DNA of 64,000 bases. Origin: Bartonella kosoyi. Lineage in GTDB: Bacteria; Pseudomonadota; Alphaproteobacteria; Rhizobiales; Rhizobiaceae. Below the pieces are notes generated by a model. It had not been told where the DNA came from and did not search any database. It saw nothing but the letters and a program-made list of their open reading frames with translations. The position numbers were made by a program, and so were the translations under genes. The stretch spans positions 496,001 to 560,000 of the forward strand of contig NZ_CP031843.2 of assembly GCF_003606325.2 (NCBI RefSeq), given 5' to 3'. Shown one piece after another: positions 54,380-64,000 of this stretch (the stretch's first letter is position 1; every line of letters starts with the position of its first letter).

Positions 54380-54910
54380 TTATATTTCTTTATTGCGTTC
54401 AACGGCTTGCTTAATGAGTTCATGCGCGAAGTTCTTATCACGCCACCCTTCAATTTTAGCCCATTTCCCAGGCTCCAAATCTTTATAATGCTTGAAGAAA
54501 TGTTCAATTTGTTTGAGTGTAATCTCAGCCAGGTCTGTATAGTCATGAATATTGATATAGCGTTTTGTTAATTTTGGCGTTGGAATGGCAATAATTTTTT
54601 CATCTTTACCACCATCATCTTCCATCATCAGAGCCCCGATGGGGCGAACATTGATCACACAACCAGGCATAAGTGGACGGGTATTACAGATAAGCACATC
54701 AATAGGATCACCATCATCTGAAAGCGTATGAGGGACAAAACCATAATTTCCAGGATAAACCATTGAGGTATGAAGAAAACGGTCAACGAATAATGCGCCC
54801 GACTTTTTATCCATCTCATATTTTATTGGCTGACCACCAAGAGAGACTTCCACAATAACATTAATATCTTCTGGCGGGTTTTTGCCTACGGGTATTTCTT
54901 TAATATTCAT
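54380..54910 (-). CDS. ppa: Inorganic pyrophosphatase
   Basis: Ppa hydrolyses pyrophosphate to phosphate, pulling forward DNA, RNA and protein synthesis. The 176-residue length is that of bacterial family I enzymes. The metal-binding signature DDGDPIDVL (about 65-73) is intact, with the substrate-site segments [12 protein letters not shown] and [15 protein letters not shown] lies upstream of the ATG. typA lies 65 bases upstream on the same strand, so read-through from typA is possible. Confidence 0.97.
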   Translation of the reverse strand: MNIKEIPVGKNPPEDINVIVEVSLGGQPIKYEMDKKSGALFVDRFLHTSMVYPGNYGFVPHTLSDDGDPIDVLICNTRPLMPGCVINVRPIGALMMEDDGGKDEKIIAIPTPKLTKRYINIHDYTDLAEITLKQIEHFFKHYKDLEPGKWAKIEGWRDKNFAHELIKQAVERNKEI

Positions 54911-54975
54911 AGAGACATCCTTTCTGGGATAAAGTGAGGCTTACAATCAAATATTTGACCAAAGAGGTTATGCAA

Positions 54976-56802
54976 TTAGCTTGAAATTGATGCACGTGTT
55001 TTTTCAAAACGTTTACGTTCATTGGGATCAAGATAAAGTTTGCGGAGCCGAATATTTTTAGGGGTAACCTCCACAAGTTCATCATCTTGTATCCACGATA
55101 GGGCACGTTCTAATGTCATTTTAATGGGAGGCGTTAACTTTACGGCTTCATCTTTTCCAGAAGCACGCATATTGGTGAGTTTTTTTCCTTTTAACACATT
55201 GACTTCTAAGTCGTTATCGCGTGAGTGGATGCCAATAATCATCCCTTGATAGACTTTCACACCTGCATCAATGATCATAGGTCCGCGATCTTCAAGATTA
55301 AAAAGAGCATAAGCAACAGATTCACCGTTGTCGTTTGAAATCATAACACCATTAACACGACCAGCAATGTCTCCTTTATAAGGTTCATAAGTATGGAAAA
55401 GGCGATTCATAATAGCTGTACCACGGGTGTCTGTTAAAAGTTCAGACTGATAACCAATGAGTCCTCGGGTAGGCGCGTAAAAAACAAGGCGGACACGATT
55501 CCCTCCAGAAGGACGCAATTCCACCATTTCACCTTTACGTTCAGACATTTTTTGCACAACAGTACCGGAATATTCTTCATCAACATCGATAACAACTTCT
55601 TCTATTGGCTCAAGAGTTATTCCATTTTCATCTTTTTGCATCACAACACGTGGACGTGAAACACTAAGCTCAAATCCTTCACGGCGCATATTTTCAATGA
55701 GAACCGCAAGCTGTAATTCTCCTCGTCCTGACACATAGAAAGAATCTTTATCGGCTGATTCTTCAATTTTAAGCGCGACATTGCCTTCTGCTTCTTTTAA
55801 CAAACGGTCACGGATGACACGGCTTGTTACTTTATCTCCTTCCGTTCCAGCAAGGGGACTATCATTGACAAGGAAACTCATCGTAACAGTAGGAGGATCA
55901 ATGGGTTGGGCAGTCAAGGGTTCATTAACAGCTGGATCACAGAAAGTATCCGCAACGGTACCTTTTTGTAGACCTGCAATCGCAACAATATCACCAGCAC
56001 TTCCTTCTTCAATAGGTTGCCGTTCTAGACCACGAAATGCTAAAATTTTTGAAATACGCCCAGTTTCTAAAAGTTTTCCATCTTGCCCAAGGACTTTAAC
56101 ATTTTGATTGGGCTTTAGAGAGCCGGAATGAATACGACCTGTAATAATTCGTCCCAAAAATGGATCTGCTTCAAGAATAGTTCCAATCATGCGAAATGGT
56201 CCTTCTGCGACACGAGGAGAAGGAACATGGCGCGTTACAAGATCAAATAAAGATTCCAACCCTTGATCTTTTGGACCTTCTGGGGCTTCAGCCATCCATC
56301 CATCGCGCCCAGATCCATAAAGAATAGGAAAATCTAGCTGTTCGTCGGTTGCATCAAGAGCGGCAAAAAGGTCAAAAACCTCATTAATGACTTCATCAAC
56401 GCGTGCATCAGGTCGGTCAATTTTATTAATAGCAACAATAGGGCGCAATCCTACTTTTAATGCTTTACCAACGACAAATTTTGTTTGTGGCATAGGTCCT
56501 TCAGCAGCATCAACAAGTACGATGGCTCCATCAACCATGTTTAGAATACGCTCAACTTCTCCACCAAAATCGGCATGTCCTGGTGTATCAACAATATTAA
56601 TTCGGGTATCTTTCCAAACGACAGATGTCACTTTCGCTAGAATTGTAATTCCACGCTCTTTTTCAATATCGTTTGAATCCATCATACGTTCGCTTGTACG
56701 CTGATTATCACGGAAGTTTCCTGATTGCTTGAGAAGTCCATCTACAAGCGTTGTTTTCCCATGGTCAACGTGGGCAATGATGGCAATGTTACGCAATTGC
56801 AT
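54976..56802 (-). CDS. typA: Ribosome-associated GTPase TypA/BipA
   Basis: TypA/BipA is a translational GTPase of the EF-G class. It binds ribosomes and supports subunit assembly and stress or cold growth. The 608-residue protein has the P-loop [10 protein letters not shown] (10-19), the switch I segment [14 protein letters not shown]3 [14 protein letters not shown] and G4 NKID, then EF-G-like domains II, III and V and the BipA-specific C-terminus ([19 protein letters not shown]). Length and motifs are typical. ppa follows 65 bases downstream. Confidence 0.97.
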   Translation of the reverse strand: MQLRNIAIIAHVDHGKTTLVDGLLKQSGNFRDNQRTSERMMDSNDIEKERGITILAKVTSVVWKDTRINIVDTPGHADFGGEVERILNMVDGAIVLVDAAEGPMPQTKFVVGKALKVGLRPIVAINKIDRPDARVDEVINEVFDLFAALDATDEQLDFPILYGSGRDGWMAEAPEGPKDQGLESLFDLVTRHVPSPRVAEGPFRMIGTILEADPFLGRIITGRIHSGSLKPNQNVKVLGQDGKLLETGRISKILAFRGLERQPIEEGSAGDIVAIAGLQKGTVADTFCDPAVNEPLTAQPIDPPTVTMSFLVNDSPLAGTEGDKVTSRVIRDRLLKEAEGNVALKIEESADKDSFYVSGRGELQLAVLIENMRREGFELSVSRPRVVMQKDENGITLEPIEEVVIDVDEEYSGTVVQKMSERKGEMVELRPSGGNRVRLVFYAPTRGLIGYQSELLTDTRGTAIMNRLFHTYEPYKGDIAGRVNGVMISNDNGESVAYALFNLEDRGPMIIDAGVKVYQGMIIGIHSRDNDLEVNVLKGKKLTNMRASGKDEAVKLTPPIKMTLERALSWIQDDELVEVTPKNIRLRKLYLDPNERKRFEKTRASISS

Positions 56803-57757
56803 AAATTTTCTTCTTTTCGTTTAATGAAATTTCATTTGAGGCAAAGTCTTTACGTTCTTTGCCTGACTATTAAAAAGACCTTTTACATGTTTTTTTATAA
56901 TTTTGGAAGATGGAGGCCATATTTTTATGGCAAAATGATTCTTTCAAGTCTTTAAGGCTCTATAAAGGCTCAATTGCTGGAGTTTTTTCAACATCCAGAT
57001 TTAATGCAACTGCATATTTGAGATAAATATGGAGATAATGATAATTAAGAATATTATAAGAAGCACTAACTTTTCTAGGATAGTTTAGAAAAAGAGTTAT
57101 GATCTTGATTGATTGATGAAATGCAAATACAGCCCGATTTATAAAGAAGTATGAAGACACCAAAGGAAAATTCTTTTCTTTACCGTTATTTTTAATTCAC
57201 AGTTATGCTTTCAAAAGTATCTCAAAAAATACAGTTTAAACCATTAAGATTGGTGTCTTGCTTACACTTATTATCTTCTTTTAAAGAGAGGTACCCTAGT
57301 ATCCTCATCCATTTCATGATAAGATCAATGAATGCTATAATATACGTCAATGGTGTATTATAAATGCCCTTGTGAAGCGTATAAAGCCTATTGATGACCC
57401 CTTAATTATTCTTTCTCAGCTGTCAATATCGCGACAGCTTTTATATTTTGAGAGAAGACATAAGAAGTCTTTTACTCCTTTCTTGAATAATTTTCCATCT
57501 ACAAACTCATTACGTTTGTGACCGGCAAGAGGATGACTTTAATTGATAAAATATGAGAATGAGAAGATTTATGATGAGGGGGTTTTTATGGTATTCGGCG
57601 CTATTATTTAATATCAAAACGATGGATTATCATTATAAAAAAATATGGTACCTATGAAATGGTGCGATAGAAAACAAATAATAGGCTTGTTTTCTTATGG
57701 AAAAATCTAGTGAGATGACAAGATTTTTCCGTAAGGGTATGTTTTTACGTTACATGT
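56803..57757. other. Intergenic region between typA and mgtE
   Basis: About 950 bases with no supported gene. Short open frames (56725-56955 plus, 56960-57163 minus) show no ribosome binding site or family content. The left part should hold the typA promoter. A hairpin near the mgtE end is listed separately. Confidence 0.45.
57694..57735 (-). terminator. Hairpin downstream of mgtE, possible terminator
   Basis: CTTATGGAAAAATCT pairs with AGATTTTTCCGTAAG across a 12-base loop with a single G-T pair. It lies 22 bases beyond the mgtE stop on the minus strand. There is no strong T run on the minus side, so it may stabilise the 3' end rather than terminate. Confidence 0.5.
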
Positions 57758-59134
57758 TTAAAGAAGAGTTCCTGACAAAATGAGGGATGCTACAGAAAAA
57801 TAGATGATAATGCCCATGACATCGACTAGAGTTGCCACAAAAGGAGCAGAAGCGCTTGCTGGATCAAATTTTAAACCTTTAAGGATAAAGGGCAACATAG
57901 AGCCAGAGAGAGAGCCGAAGGTAACGATGCCGACTAAAGCTGCACCTACTGTTGTTGAAACAGCAATCCAATGTTGTCCATAGTCATAGATACCGAGTTT
58001 TTGCCAAAGAGCGATGCGCGTAACACCAATAATTCCAAGTAAGAGACCAAGGGATAGGCCTGTTGGAATTTCACGAATGATAACTTTCCACCAGTCTTTC
58101 AGTGTGAGTTCACGTAAAGCCAACGCGCGGATAATAAGGGATGTCGCTTGTGAACCGGAATTTCCTCCTGAACTCATAATGAGGGGAATAAACAGTGTAA
58201 GAATAATTGCTTTTTCAAGTTCTGTTTCGAAATGTTGCATAGCGCTTGCGGTCAGCATTTCACCGATAAAGAGTAAAGCGAGCCAGCCGCCGCGTTTTTT
58301 CATCATTTCAAGAAACTTGATTTGCATATAGGGCTTATGAAGCGCTTCCATACCCCCAAATTTATAGGCATCTTCATTCATCTCATCGACCATAGTATCA
58401 AGCACATCGTCAACGGTTACAATGCCAATAACATGATTATTTTCATCAACGACGGGCACAGAGAGAAGGTCATGGCGCTGGAAAAGGCGTGCAATATCTT
58501 CATGATGTGTGAAAGGCGATATTGTAACGGGCGAGTCATGGGTAGGGACATTAAGAATTTGTTCATCAGGTGAGGCAAGAATAAGGTTACGCAGTGAAAC
58601 GGCTTTAAGAAGAGTCCCTTTTTTGGGGTCAATCACATAGCTGGTATAAACTGTTTCACGTGTTCGCTCGACTTCACGAATGTGATCCAAAGTTTTTTGT
58701 ATGGTCCAGTTTGAAGGAACCGCTATAAACTCTGTTGTCATCAGTGCCCCTGCTGTATGATCAGGATAACTGGTGAGTTTTTTAAGTTCAGCGCGCGTTA
58801 AGGGTTTAAGCAAGGCATAAAGCCGCGTGCGGGTTTCTTTATCCATTTCTTGAAAGACGTCTGCAGCAGCATCTGCAGACATACCATCAAGAATTTCAAC
58901 TGCACGATTTATGGGGAGAAGTTCTAAAATAGCAACAGGTTGTTCAAGCTCTGGTTTATCAAAAAGTTCGATAACATACTCAAGAGGCAGAAGACTGAGA
59001 ATAGTGACACGTTCCATGATATCAAGGTCATTGATAATATCAATAGAGTCAGCAAAATGCAGACTTTTTAATTTTTCAGCGAGAGCTTCAGGAGAAAAAT
59101 TTTTGAAGTCGAAGGCTGTTTTGATTTCAGTCAT
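57758..59134 (-). CDS. mgtE: Magnesium transporter MgtE
   Basis: MgtE is a dimeric, magnesium-gated inner-membrane magnesium channel. The 458-residue protein has the family layout: a helical N domain (about 15-130, with SYPDHTAGALMTTEFIAV at its end), two CBS domains (about 140-260, VPVVDENNHVIGIVTVDDVL), and a five-helix membrane domain (from about 285) with the signature SGGNSGSQATSLIIRALALRE and a final helix GIIIYFSVASLIL. AGGAGG lies 9-10 bases before the ATG on the minus strand, a strong ribosome binding site. It is flanked by long gene-free stretches and is probably transcribed alone. Confidence 0.95.
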   Translation of the reverse strand: MTEIKTAFDFKNFSPEALAEKLKSLHFADSIDIINDLDIMERVTILSLLPLEYVIELFDKPELEQPVAILELLPINRAVEILDGMSADAAADVFQEMDKETRTRLYALLKPLTRAELKKLTSYPDHTAGALMTTEFIAVPSNWTIQKTLDHIREVERTRETVYTSYVIDPKKGTLLKAVSLRNLILASPDEQILNVPTHDSPVTISPFTHHEDIARLFQRHDLLSVPVVDENNHVIGIVTVDDVLDTMVDEMNEDAYKFGGMEALHKPYMQIKFLEMMKKRGGWLALLFIGEMLTASAMQHFETELEKAIILTLFIPLIMSSGGNSGSQATSLIIRALALRELTLKDWWKVIIREIPTGLSLGLLLGIIGVTRIALWQKLGIYDYGQHWIAVSTTVGAALVGIVTFGSLSGSMLPFILKGLKFDPASASAPFVATLVDVMGIIIYFSVASLILSGTLL

Positions 59135-59795
59135 GATAAAATACCTCCTGAAAAATTGGAGAGTTATAAATCTAGATAAGATGATGAGATAAAAAATAAT
59201 AAAAGTTTATGAAAGATTCGCAAAAAACCTCCCCAACGATACCTCCAATTGTTAATATTTTAAGTAAAGTCAAGGATAAATTGTAAATTATAAACAATTT
59301 TTAAATCACTGAAAGCAAAAATACAGTCTAATTTCATGATAATATGAAGGCGTAAATGTAAAAATCAGTTCTCATTTTTAGCATCATTTCTTTAGTACAG
59401 CTTTGCAATTTTTAAAAGAATCTACAGAAATGTTTTGTAAACAGTAGAGATGAAGCCTTTCTTCAAATTTTTTTATCAATAGGCAATTTCATTATGATGT
59501 GCGAGCGAATGATCTTTATTGCTTCAATATAAGATGGTTTAAAATGAAAGGATCCTATGATATTCGATTTTCTCATTCAATATAAAAAACAATAAATTAT
59601 CATTATAAATCAAAGATTTTGTTTGATAATTGTAGAAATTCTTATTTTTATTGATTTCATGAAGCTAAGATATTCCTTATTCAATAGAGCTTTGACAGGT
59701 AATTTTGAAAGGCATGAAATAGTCTGAGTATTGATCAATTTGTGTCGTAAAGATAATTGTTGCAGCTAAAATTTATAATGGAGACATAAAATATT
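59135..59795. other. Divergent intergenic region between mgtE and M3 peptidase gene
   Basis: About 660 bases without a gene, serving two divergent promoters. On the mgtE side, the octamer GGAGGTAT occurs twice on the minus strand: at the ribosome binding site (59141-59148) and again at 59239-59246, next to a further GGGGAGGTT. I do not recognise a known magnesium riboswitch. Nothing is seen in the remainder. Confidence 0.45.
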
Positions 59796-61820
59796 ATGAC
59801 AAAATCAGCAGTGCTGGATTGGAAAGGATTTTCAGGTCTTCCTGATTTTTCTTCTATAAGAGATGAAGATTTCAAACCCGCTTTTGAACAGGGACTTCAA
59901 GAAGCCGAAGAAGAATTAGAGGCGATTGCGATGGTGCAAGAACCACCAACGCTTGAGAATTTTTTGCAACCTTTTGAGCTTTGTGGCAAAGCGCTTGATC
60001 GTGTCTGTTCAATATTTTTCTTGCGCGCCAGTGCTCATACGAATGCGTTGATTCAACAGCTCGAACAAGAGTTTGTTGTAAAACTTTCCCGTTATTCTTC
60101 AAAAATGATGATGGATGCGCGGATATTTGCAAAAATAGATGCACTTTATAAACAGTCGCAGCAGGGCATATTTGAGAGTGAAACAACACGTGTTCTTGAA
60201 TTATGGTGGAAAAAGTTCGTTTGTCATGGTGCAAAACTAGACAATAAAGCTCAGAAACGGCTGGTGGAAATTAATGAAAGACTTGCTTTTTTAAATGCTA
60301 CTTTTGGACAGAACGTCTTAAATGATGAAGCTGAATGGATTCTATTTTTAACACAAACAGATTTATCTGGTTTGCCGGAAGATCTTATTGCTTCAATGAA
60401 GGAAATTGCATGTGAAAGAGGCAATAAAGAAGCCTATGCGTTAACATTAGCACGCTCGATTGTTGAACCTTTTTTAAAATTCTCAAATCGTCGTGATTTG
60501 CGTGAGGTTGCATTCCAAGCTTGGGCTAAACGTGGTGAAAATAATAACAAGAATGATAATCGCTCCCTTATTTTAGAGATTGTTGCGCTTCGAGATGAGC
60601 AGGCTAAATTATTGGGATATAAATCTTTCGCAGATTTGAAACTCGATAATACCATGGCTAAAAGTGTTGCTTCCGTTATGGATTTGCTGATGCCTGTATG
60701 GGAGCGCGCAAGAGCGAAGGCTTCTGCTGAGCAAATTGAATTACAAAATTTTGCCAACAGTCAGGGAAGCAATGAATCTTTAGCTGCTTGGGATTGGCGT
60801 TATTATGCTGAAAAGCTTCGCACTGAAAAATTTTCTTTCGATAGCGCTGAAATTAAATATTATTTTCAACTTGATCGTATGATTAAAGCGGCTTTTGGAG
60901 TAGCAGAAAAACTCTTTGGCATTACTTTTGAAGAAAAAAATGCTGTTGTACTTTGGCATCCTGATGCTCGTTTGTGGGAAGTAAAGAAATCTGATGGAAG
61001 TTTACTGGGGCATTTCATTGGTGATTATTTTGCACGCTCTTCAAAACGTTCTGGTGCCTGGATGAGCCAATTGCAATCACAACATAAATTGGATGGCGGT
61101 CAAAAACCGGTTATCTACAATATTTGTAATTTTGCTAAACCTTCTAAAGGTGAGATGGCACTTTTATCACTTGATGATGCACGGACACTTTTCCATGAAT
61201 TTGGGCATGCATTGCATGGTTTGCTTTCTGATGTCACATGGCCCTCTGTAGCGGGAACATCTGTTTCACGTGATTTTGTTGAACTTCCCTCTCAACTTTA
61301 TGAACATTGGTTAACCGTACCAGAGGTTTTAAAATCTTATGCTATACATACAAAAACAGGGCATCCAATCTCTCAAGAGTTAATCGATAAAGTTTTAGCG
61401 GCACAGACATTTAATGCGGGATTTTCTGCGGTTGAATTTATCTCATCCGCTCTCGTGGATATGGCTTTTCACAAAGGAGAAACAGTCACGGATCCAACAA
61501 TTTTTGAACATAAAAAATTAGAAAAGTTGCAAATGCCTGATACAATTATTATGCGTCATCGTCCCTCACATTTTATGCATGTGTTTGCAGGGGATGGTTA
61601 TGCTGCTGGATACTATTCTTATATGTGGTCGGAGGTACTTGATGCTGATGCTTTTCAAGCATTTGAAGAAACTGGTGATGTCTTTAATTCAGAGCTTGCT
61701 GATCTTTTAAAGCGTTTTATTTATTCTGCTGGGGGAAGTCGCGATCCAGAGGAACTTTATAAAGCTTTTCGGGGACGGATGCCTTTACCAGAGGCAATGA
61801 TGAACAAACGTGGATTATAA
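59796..61820 (+). CDS. M3-family zinc oligopeptidase (oligopeptidase A / dipeptidyl carboxypeptidase type)
   Basis: M3 metallopeptidases cleave short cytoplasmic peptides left by protein turnover and signal-peptide breakdown. The zinc motif HEFGH lies at residues 467-471, with the downstream glutamate probably in the SRDFVELPSQLYEHW segment. GYAAGYYSYMWSEVLDADAF near the C-terminus forms the substrate pocket typical of the PrlC/Dcp branch. The 674-residue length suits either PrlC (oligopeptidase A) or Dcp, which I cannot separate by eye. GGAGA lies upstream of the ATG. No signal peptide is present. A terminator follows six bases after the stop. Confidence 0.93.
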   Translation: MTKSAVLDWKGFSGLPDFSSIRDEDFKPAFEQGLQEAEEELEAIAMVQEPPTLENFLQPFELCGKALDRVCSIFFLRASAHTNALIQQLEQEFVVKLSRYSSKMMMDARIFAKIDALYKQSQQGIFESETTRVLELWWKKFVCHGAKLDNKAQKRLVEINERLAFLNATFGQNVLNDEAEWILFLTQTDLSGLPEDLIASMKEIACERGNKEAYALTLARSIVEPFLKFSNRRDLREVAFQAWAKRGENNNKNDNRSLILEIVALRDEQAKLLGYKSFADLKLDNTMAKSVASVMDLLMPVWERARAKASAEQIELQNFANSQGSNESLAAWDWRYYAEKLRTEKFSFDSAEIKYYFQLDRMIKAAFGVAEKLFGITFEEKNAVVLWHPDARLWEVKKSDGSLLGHFIGDYFARSSKRSGAWMSQLQSQHKLDGGQKPVIYNICNFAKPSKGEMALLSLDDARTLFHEFGHALHGLLSDVTWPSVAGTSVSRDFVELPSQLYEHWLTVPEVLKSYAIHTKTGHPISQELIDKVLAAQTFNAGFSAVEFISSALVDMAFHKGETVTDPTIFEHKKLEKLQMPDTIIMRHRPSHFMHVFAGDGYAAGYYSYMWSEVLDADAFQAFEETGDVFNSELADLLKRFIYSAGGSRDPEELYKAFRGRMPLPEAMMNKRGL

Positions 61821-61825
61821 GCTAT

Positions 61826-61857
61826 AACGGTATGGTTAACACCATGCCGTTTTTATC
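61826..61857 (+). terminator. Rho-independent terminator after the M3 peptidase gene
   Basis: AACGGTATGG pairs with CCATGCCGTT (one G-T pair) around the loop TTAACA, followed by a T run (TTTTATCTT). It lies right after the M3 peptidase stop. Confidence 0.85.
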
Positions 61858-61984
61858 TTATCCGCAAGATGCAGTTGCGATTTATGAAAATCTTCTCTTT
61901 ATTTATGTTTTTGTAAACAGTATTTTTTATCTTATTCGCTTTTCGTTTTATGGGGGAAATGAGATTTTGTATCTTAAACAGACA

Positions 61985-63061
61985 TTATGGGAAAGAAAAA
62001 TTATCAGCGCGATCTTTTTGATGCCCATTTGGCGGAAACCATGATTTTTTTATAAAACTTGATTTTCTTCTGCCTAAAAGGTGGGTATTTTGTTGTGCCA
62101 TATCATCGAGGCTCATCGGAGGTTGACGCATCATTTTACTTGTCTCTTGTTTTTCTGATTCTTGTATAAGTTTTTGAAGTGTTTGATCGGTTGAGTATGG
62201 ATCGTCATGAGAAAAGGCATGAAAATTTAAAATACTTTCTAATGGTTTTTCTAAATAAGAGGCAAGTTTTTTCTTTCCCTCAGAGGTGAAATGAATGCCA
62301 TTATTGGTGCGTAATTTGGCTATTTTTCCATGAATATCATAGCCTGAAAAAGAAAAGCTTCCTTCTTCATCAATAAAACCACCCCAGATATCAAGAAAAT
62401 ATCCTCCTGCTTTTTCTGTTTCTTGTTTGTAGAGCGCATTAAAAAATTTCATTTTTTGTGTCAAAAGGTCATTTCCAAAAGCAGGCTGACCTATCCATAT
62501 CCATGATTTTCCAGAGGCGTGAAGACTTTCAGTAATTTCGATAATTCTTTGTTTGTAGATGCGCATCCATTCTGATTGATCTGTGTTAATGATGCTATAA
62601 GAGTCTTTGATGGGTTGATTGTCATTTGCACCGATCATCATGATAATAACATCAGGGGTATTTTGATCAATAAGTTTAGAAATATTGCTTTGCCAAGAAT
62701 AATAATCTGTTCGCACGAGACCGGAAGCGGGCATTGTATGGTTTATGATAACGATATCGCTCTTATCCGAAAAAAACTTCTTAAGGACATCTGCAACAGC
62801 AGAAGCTGCAAAATCCCCTATGACCAGAATGCGCTTTGCATTCTCGTTTTTTGGCTTTTGTATGTTTTTTTGTGTTATGATTTTTCTTTGCGGCTTGTTA
62901 ATTTTTTGTTCTATAATTTGCGGTGATTGTTGTGTCTGTTTGTTTTGTTGTGACAACCATTTGAAGAAGTTGGTTGCGTGACTTGAGGAGGGTTGTATGA
63001 TCCCCACAATAGAAAGTGAAAACAGCAAGAACATCAAATATATCAGACGAAAAAGAGACAA
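61985..63061 (-). CDS. DUF459 / SGNH-hydrolase-like periplasmic protein
   Basis: A 358-residue exported protein of the DUF459 family (PF04311), which has the SGNH-hydrolase fold; its substrate is unknown. An N-terminal hydrophobic segment (LIYLMFLLFSLSIVGIIQ) serves as signal peptide or anchor. A Q- and K-rich linker follows, then the domain from about residue 78. Block I reads ILVIGDFAAS, with phenylalanine where classic SGNH enzymes have the GDS serine; S four residues on might substitute. Block III is GANDNQP, and block V is GIHFTSEGKKKLASYL with the histidine kept. The transglycosylase gene ends 15 bases upstream on the same strand, so the pair is probably co-transcribed. That suggests a role at the cell wall, which is inference. 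Confidence 0.85.
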   Translation of the reverse strand: MSLFRLIYLMFLLFSLSIVGIIQPSSSHATNFFKWLSQQNKQTQQSPQIIEQKINKPQRKIITQKNIQKPKNENAKRILVIGDFAASAVADVLKKFFSDKSDIVIINHTMPASGLVRTDYYSWQSNISKLIDQNTPDVIIMMIGANDNQPIKDSYSIINTDQSEWMRIYKQRIIEITESLHASGKSWIWIGQPAFGNDLLTQKMKFFNALYKQETEKAGGYFLDIWGGFIDEEGSFSFSGYDIHGKIAKLRTNNGIHFTSEGKKKLASYLEKPLESILNFHAFSHDDPYSTDQTLQKLIQESEKQETSKMMRQPPMSLDDMAQQNTHLLGRRKSSFIKKSWFPPNGHQKDRADNFSFP

Positions 63062-63076
63062 AATCTTAACGCTCCA

Positions 63077-64000
63077 TTATTGTTTACGAAGAAGAAAAAG
63101 CACTTGAGACGATGGATATCCATTTGCTTTTAAACCGTGACGCAACTGAAAAGCTTTAATTGCTTTGCGGGAGGCTGTTCCGATTTTCCCATCAATATTT
63201 CCTTTATAATAGCCCAGTGCACTTAAGCGAGATTGCAATTCTTTGCATTCTTGGAAGGTAAGAGGCTGAAAAGGTCTTTGCCAATCATGCACTAATCCAG
63301 GATGTCCAGCAATACGATCAGCAAGAAGCGCAACAGCAAAAGCATAACGATCTGCATTATTATAACGTTTTAGAACAAAGAAATTTTTTGTGACTAAGAA
63401 TATAGGTCCTTTGGCTCCATCTGGATATTTTAATATTGCTTGTTCAGTTAATGGGGGAAGAGAATGCCCATTGGCGTATTTTACACCTAATTTTTTCCAT
63501 TGTTCAAAGGAATACCACCCACTGGGAAGATTTTTTCCTTGGGGAACTCTCACCTCTACTCCCCAAATAAGGTGTGATTGCCAGCCATTTTTGTGGAGAA
63601 GATTAGCAGCAGTAGCCAGAGCATCTGGAACAGAGTTCCAGATATCACGCCGTCCGTCTTTGTCCATATCAACGGCGTAGGTGAGATAACTACTTGGAAT
63701 AAATTGGGTATGTCCCAAAGCTCCGGCCCAAGATCCAGTGAGTTGAGAGCGTTTAATCTCACCACTTTGTAGAATTTTCATAGCCGCAATCAGTTGTGTA
63801 TGGGCATATTTTGTACGTTTTTTATCAGCATAGGCTAGGGTTGCAAGCGAGCGAATGGTGTCACGCATGACACTTTTATTGGATAAAATTTTCCCATAAT
63901 TGCTTTCCATTGACCAAATAGCAAGCAGAATATTGCGGTCAACACCAAAACATTCTTCAATCTGAAGAAGCCATTGATTCCATTTTTTTGCTTGGCGCCG
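63077..64000 (-). CDS. Lytic murein transglycosylase, MltB type (5' end beyond window)
   Basis: MltB-type lytic transglycosylases (SLT_2 domain) cut the glycan chains of peptidoglycan in the periplasm, leaving anhydro-muramic ends. The frame stays open to the right edge of the window, so the N-terminus and signal peptide are missing; 308 residues are visible. The catalytic glutamate sits in ILLAIWSMESNYG. Further family features are QLTGSWAGALGHTQFIPSSY and the block around DMDKDGRRDIWNSVPDALA. The C-terminal 60 residues form a PG_binding_1 domain (LQSRLSALGYYKGNIDGKIG, ending ALKAFQ-like sequence). The DUF459 gene follows after 15 bases. Confidence 0.93.
   Translation of the reverse strand, partial: RRQAKKWNQWLLQIEECFGVDRNILLAIWSMESNYGKILSNKSVMRDTIRSLATLAYADKKRTKYAHTQLIAAMKILQSGEIKRSQLTGSWAGALGHTQFIPSSYLTYAVDMDKDGRRDIWNSVPDALATAANLLHKNGWQSHLIWGVEVRVPQGKNLPSGWYSFEQWKKLGVKYANGHSLPPLTEQAILKYPDGAKGPIFLVTKNFFVLKRYNNADRYAFAVALLADRIAGHPGLVHDWQRPFQPLTFQECKELQSRLSALGYYKGNIDGKIGTASRKAIKAFQLRHGLKANGYPSSQVLFLLRKQ

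Noticed and set aside
56960..57163. Minus-strand open frame of 67 codons upstream of typA
   Set aside because: No ribosome binding site or family features; it lies in low-complexity intergenic DNA.
61832..62044. Plus-strand open frame of 70 codons after the M3 peptidase gene
   Set aside because: It begins inside the terminator hairpin and runs into the end of the minus-strand DUF459 gene.

Overview
The window is a chromosomal segment of an AT-rich alphaproteobacterium, almost certainly a Bartonella species. Three things point there: a cluster of giant BadA/Vomp-type trimeric autotransporter adhesins, the ialA (rppH)-ialB pair, and a Rhizobiales-type housekeeping order (obgE-proB-proA-nadD-rsfS-rlmH-envC-like-ctpA-rppH). 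I cannot name the species from sequence reading alone.

Region 1 (1-41198) is an adhesin island. Four intact, same-strand trimeric autotransporter genes lie in tandem, encoding about 1667, 2141, 4531 and 3947 residues. Each has a long-type signal peptide, a YadA-like head, a neck, Trp-ring and GIN-like modules, a stalk built from many FGG and DALL-type modules with coiled coils, and a C-terminal membrane anchor. A decayed 3' end of a fifth copy (about 27480-27928) lies between the third and fourth. The genes share a leader sequence just upstream of each start. Repeated DNA is extensive: a perfect 678-bp tandem duplication in gene 1, an 853-bp duplication in gene 3, a 393-bp tandem repeat in gene 4, and a tract of about 4.9 kb shared without visible difference by genes 3 and 4. 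The locus looks like an actively recombining surface-antigen factory. An IalB-family secreted protein gene overlaps the stop codon of the fourth adhesin (ATGA) and closes the island.

Region 2 (42141-54328) is a plus-strand housekeeping block. It holds ppx/gppA-type phosphatase, rlmE (23S rRNA methyltransferase), obgE (ribosome-assembly GTPase), proB and proA (proline synthesis), nadD (NAD synthesis), rsfS (ribosome silencing), rlmH, an EnvC-like murein hydrolase activator, ctpA protease, rppH/ialA, ialB, a YggT membrane protein and a DUF167 protein. Many genes overlap or lie a few bases apart, suggesting operons. Several link ribosome biogenesis to envelope growth.

Region 3 (54337-64000) starts at a perfect bidirectional terminator. 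The minus-strand genes are ppa and typA, then mgtE. A plus-strand M3 metallopeptidase follows. Last comes a minus-strand pair: a lytic transglycosylase, cut by the window end, and a DUF459/SGNH hydrolase. No tRNA, rRNA, CRISPR array or insertion sequence was recognised.
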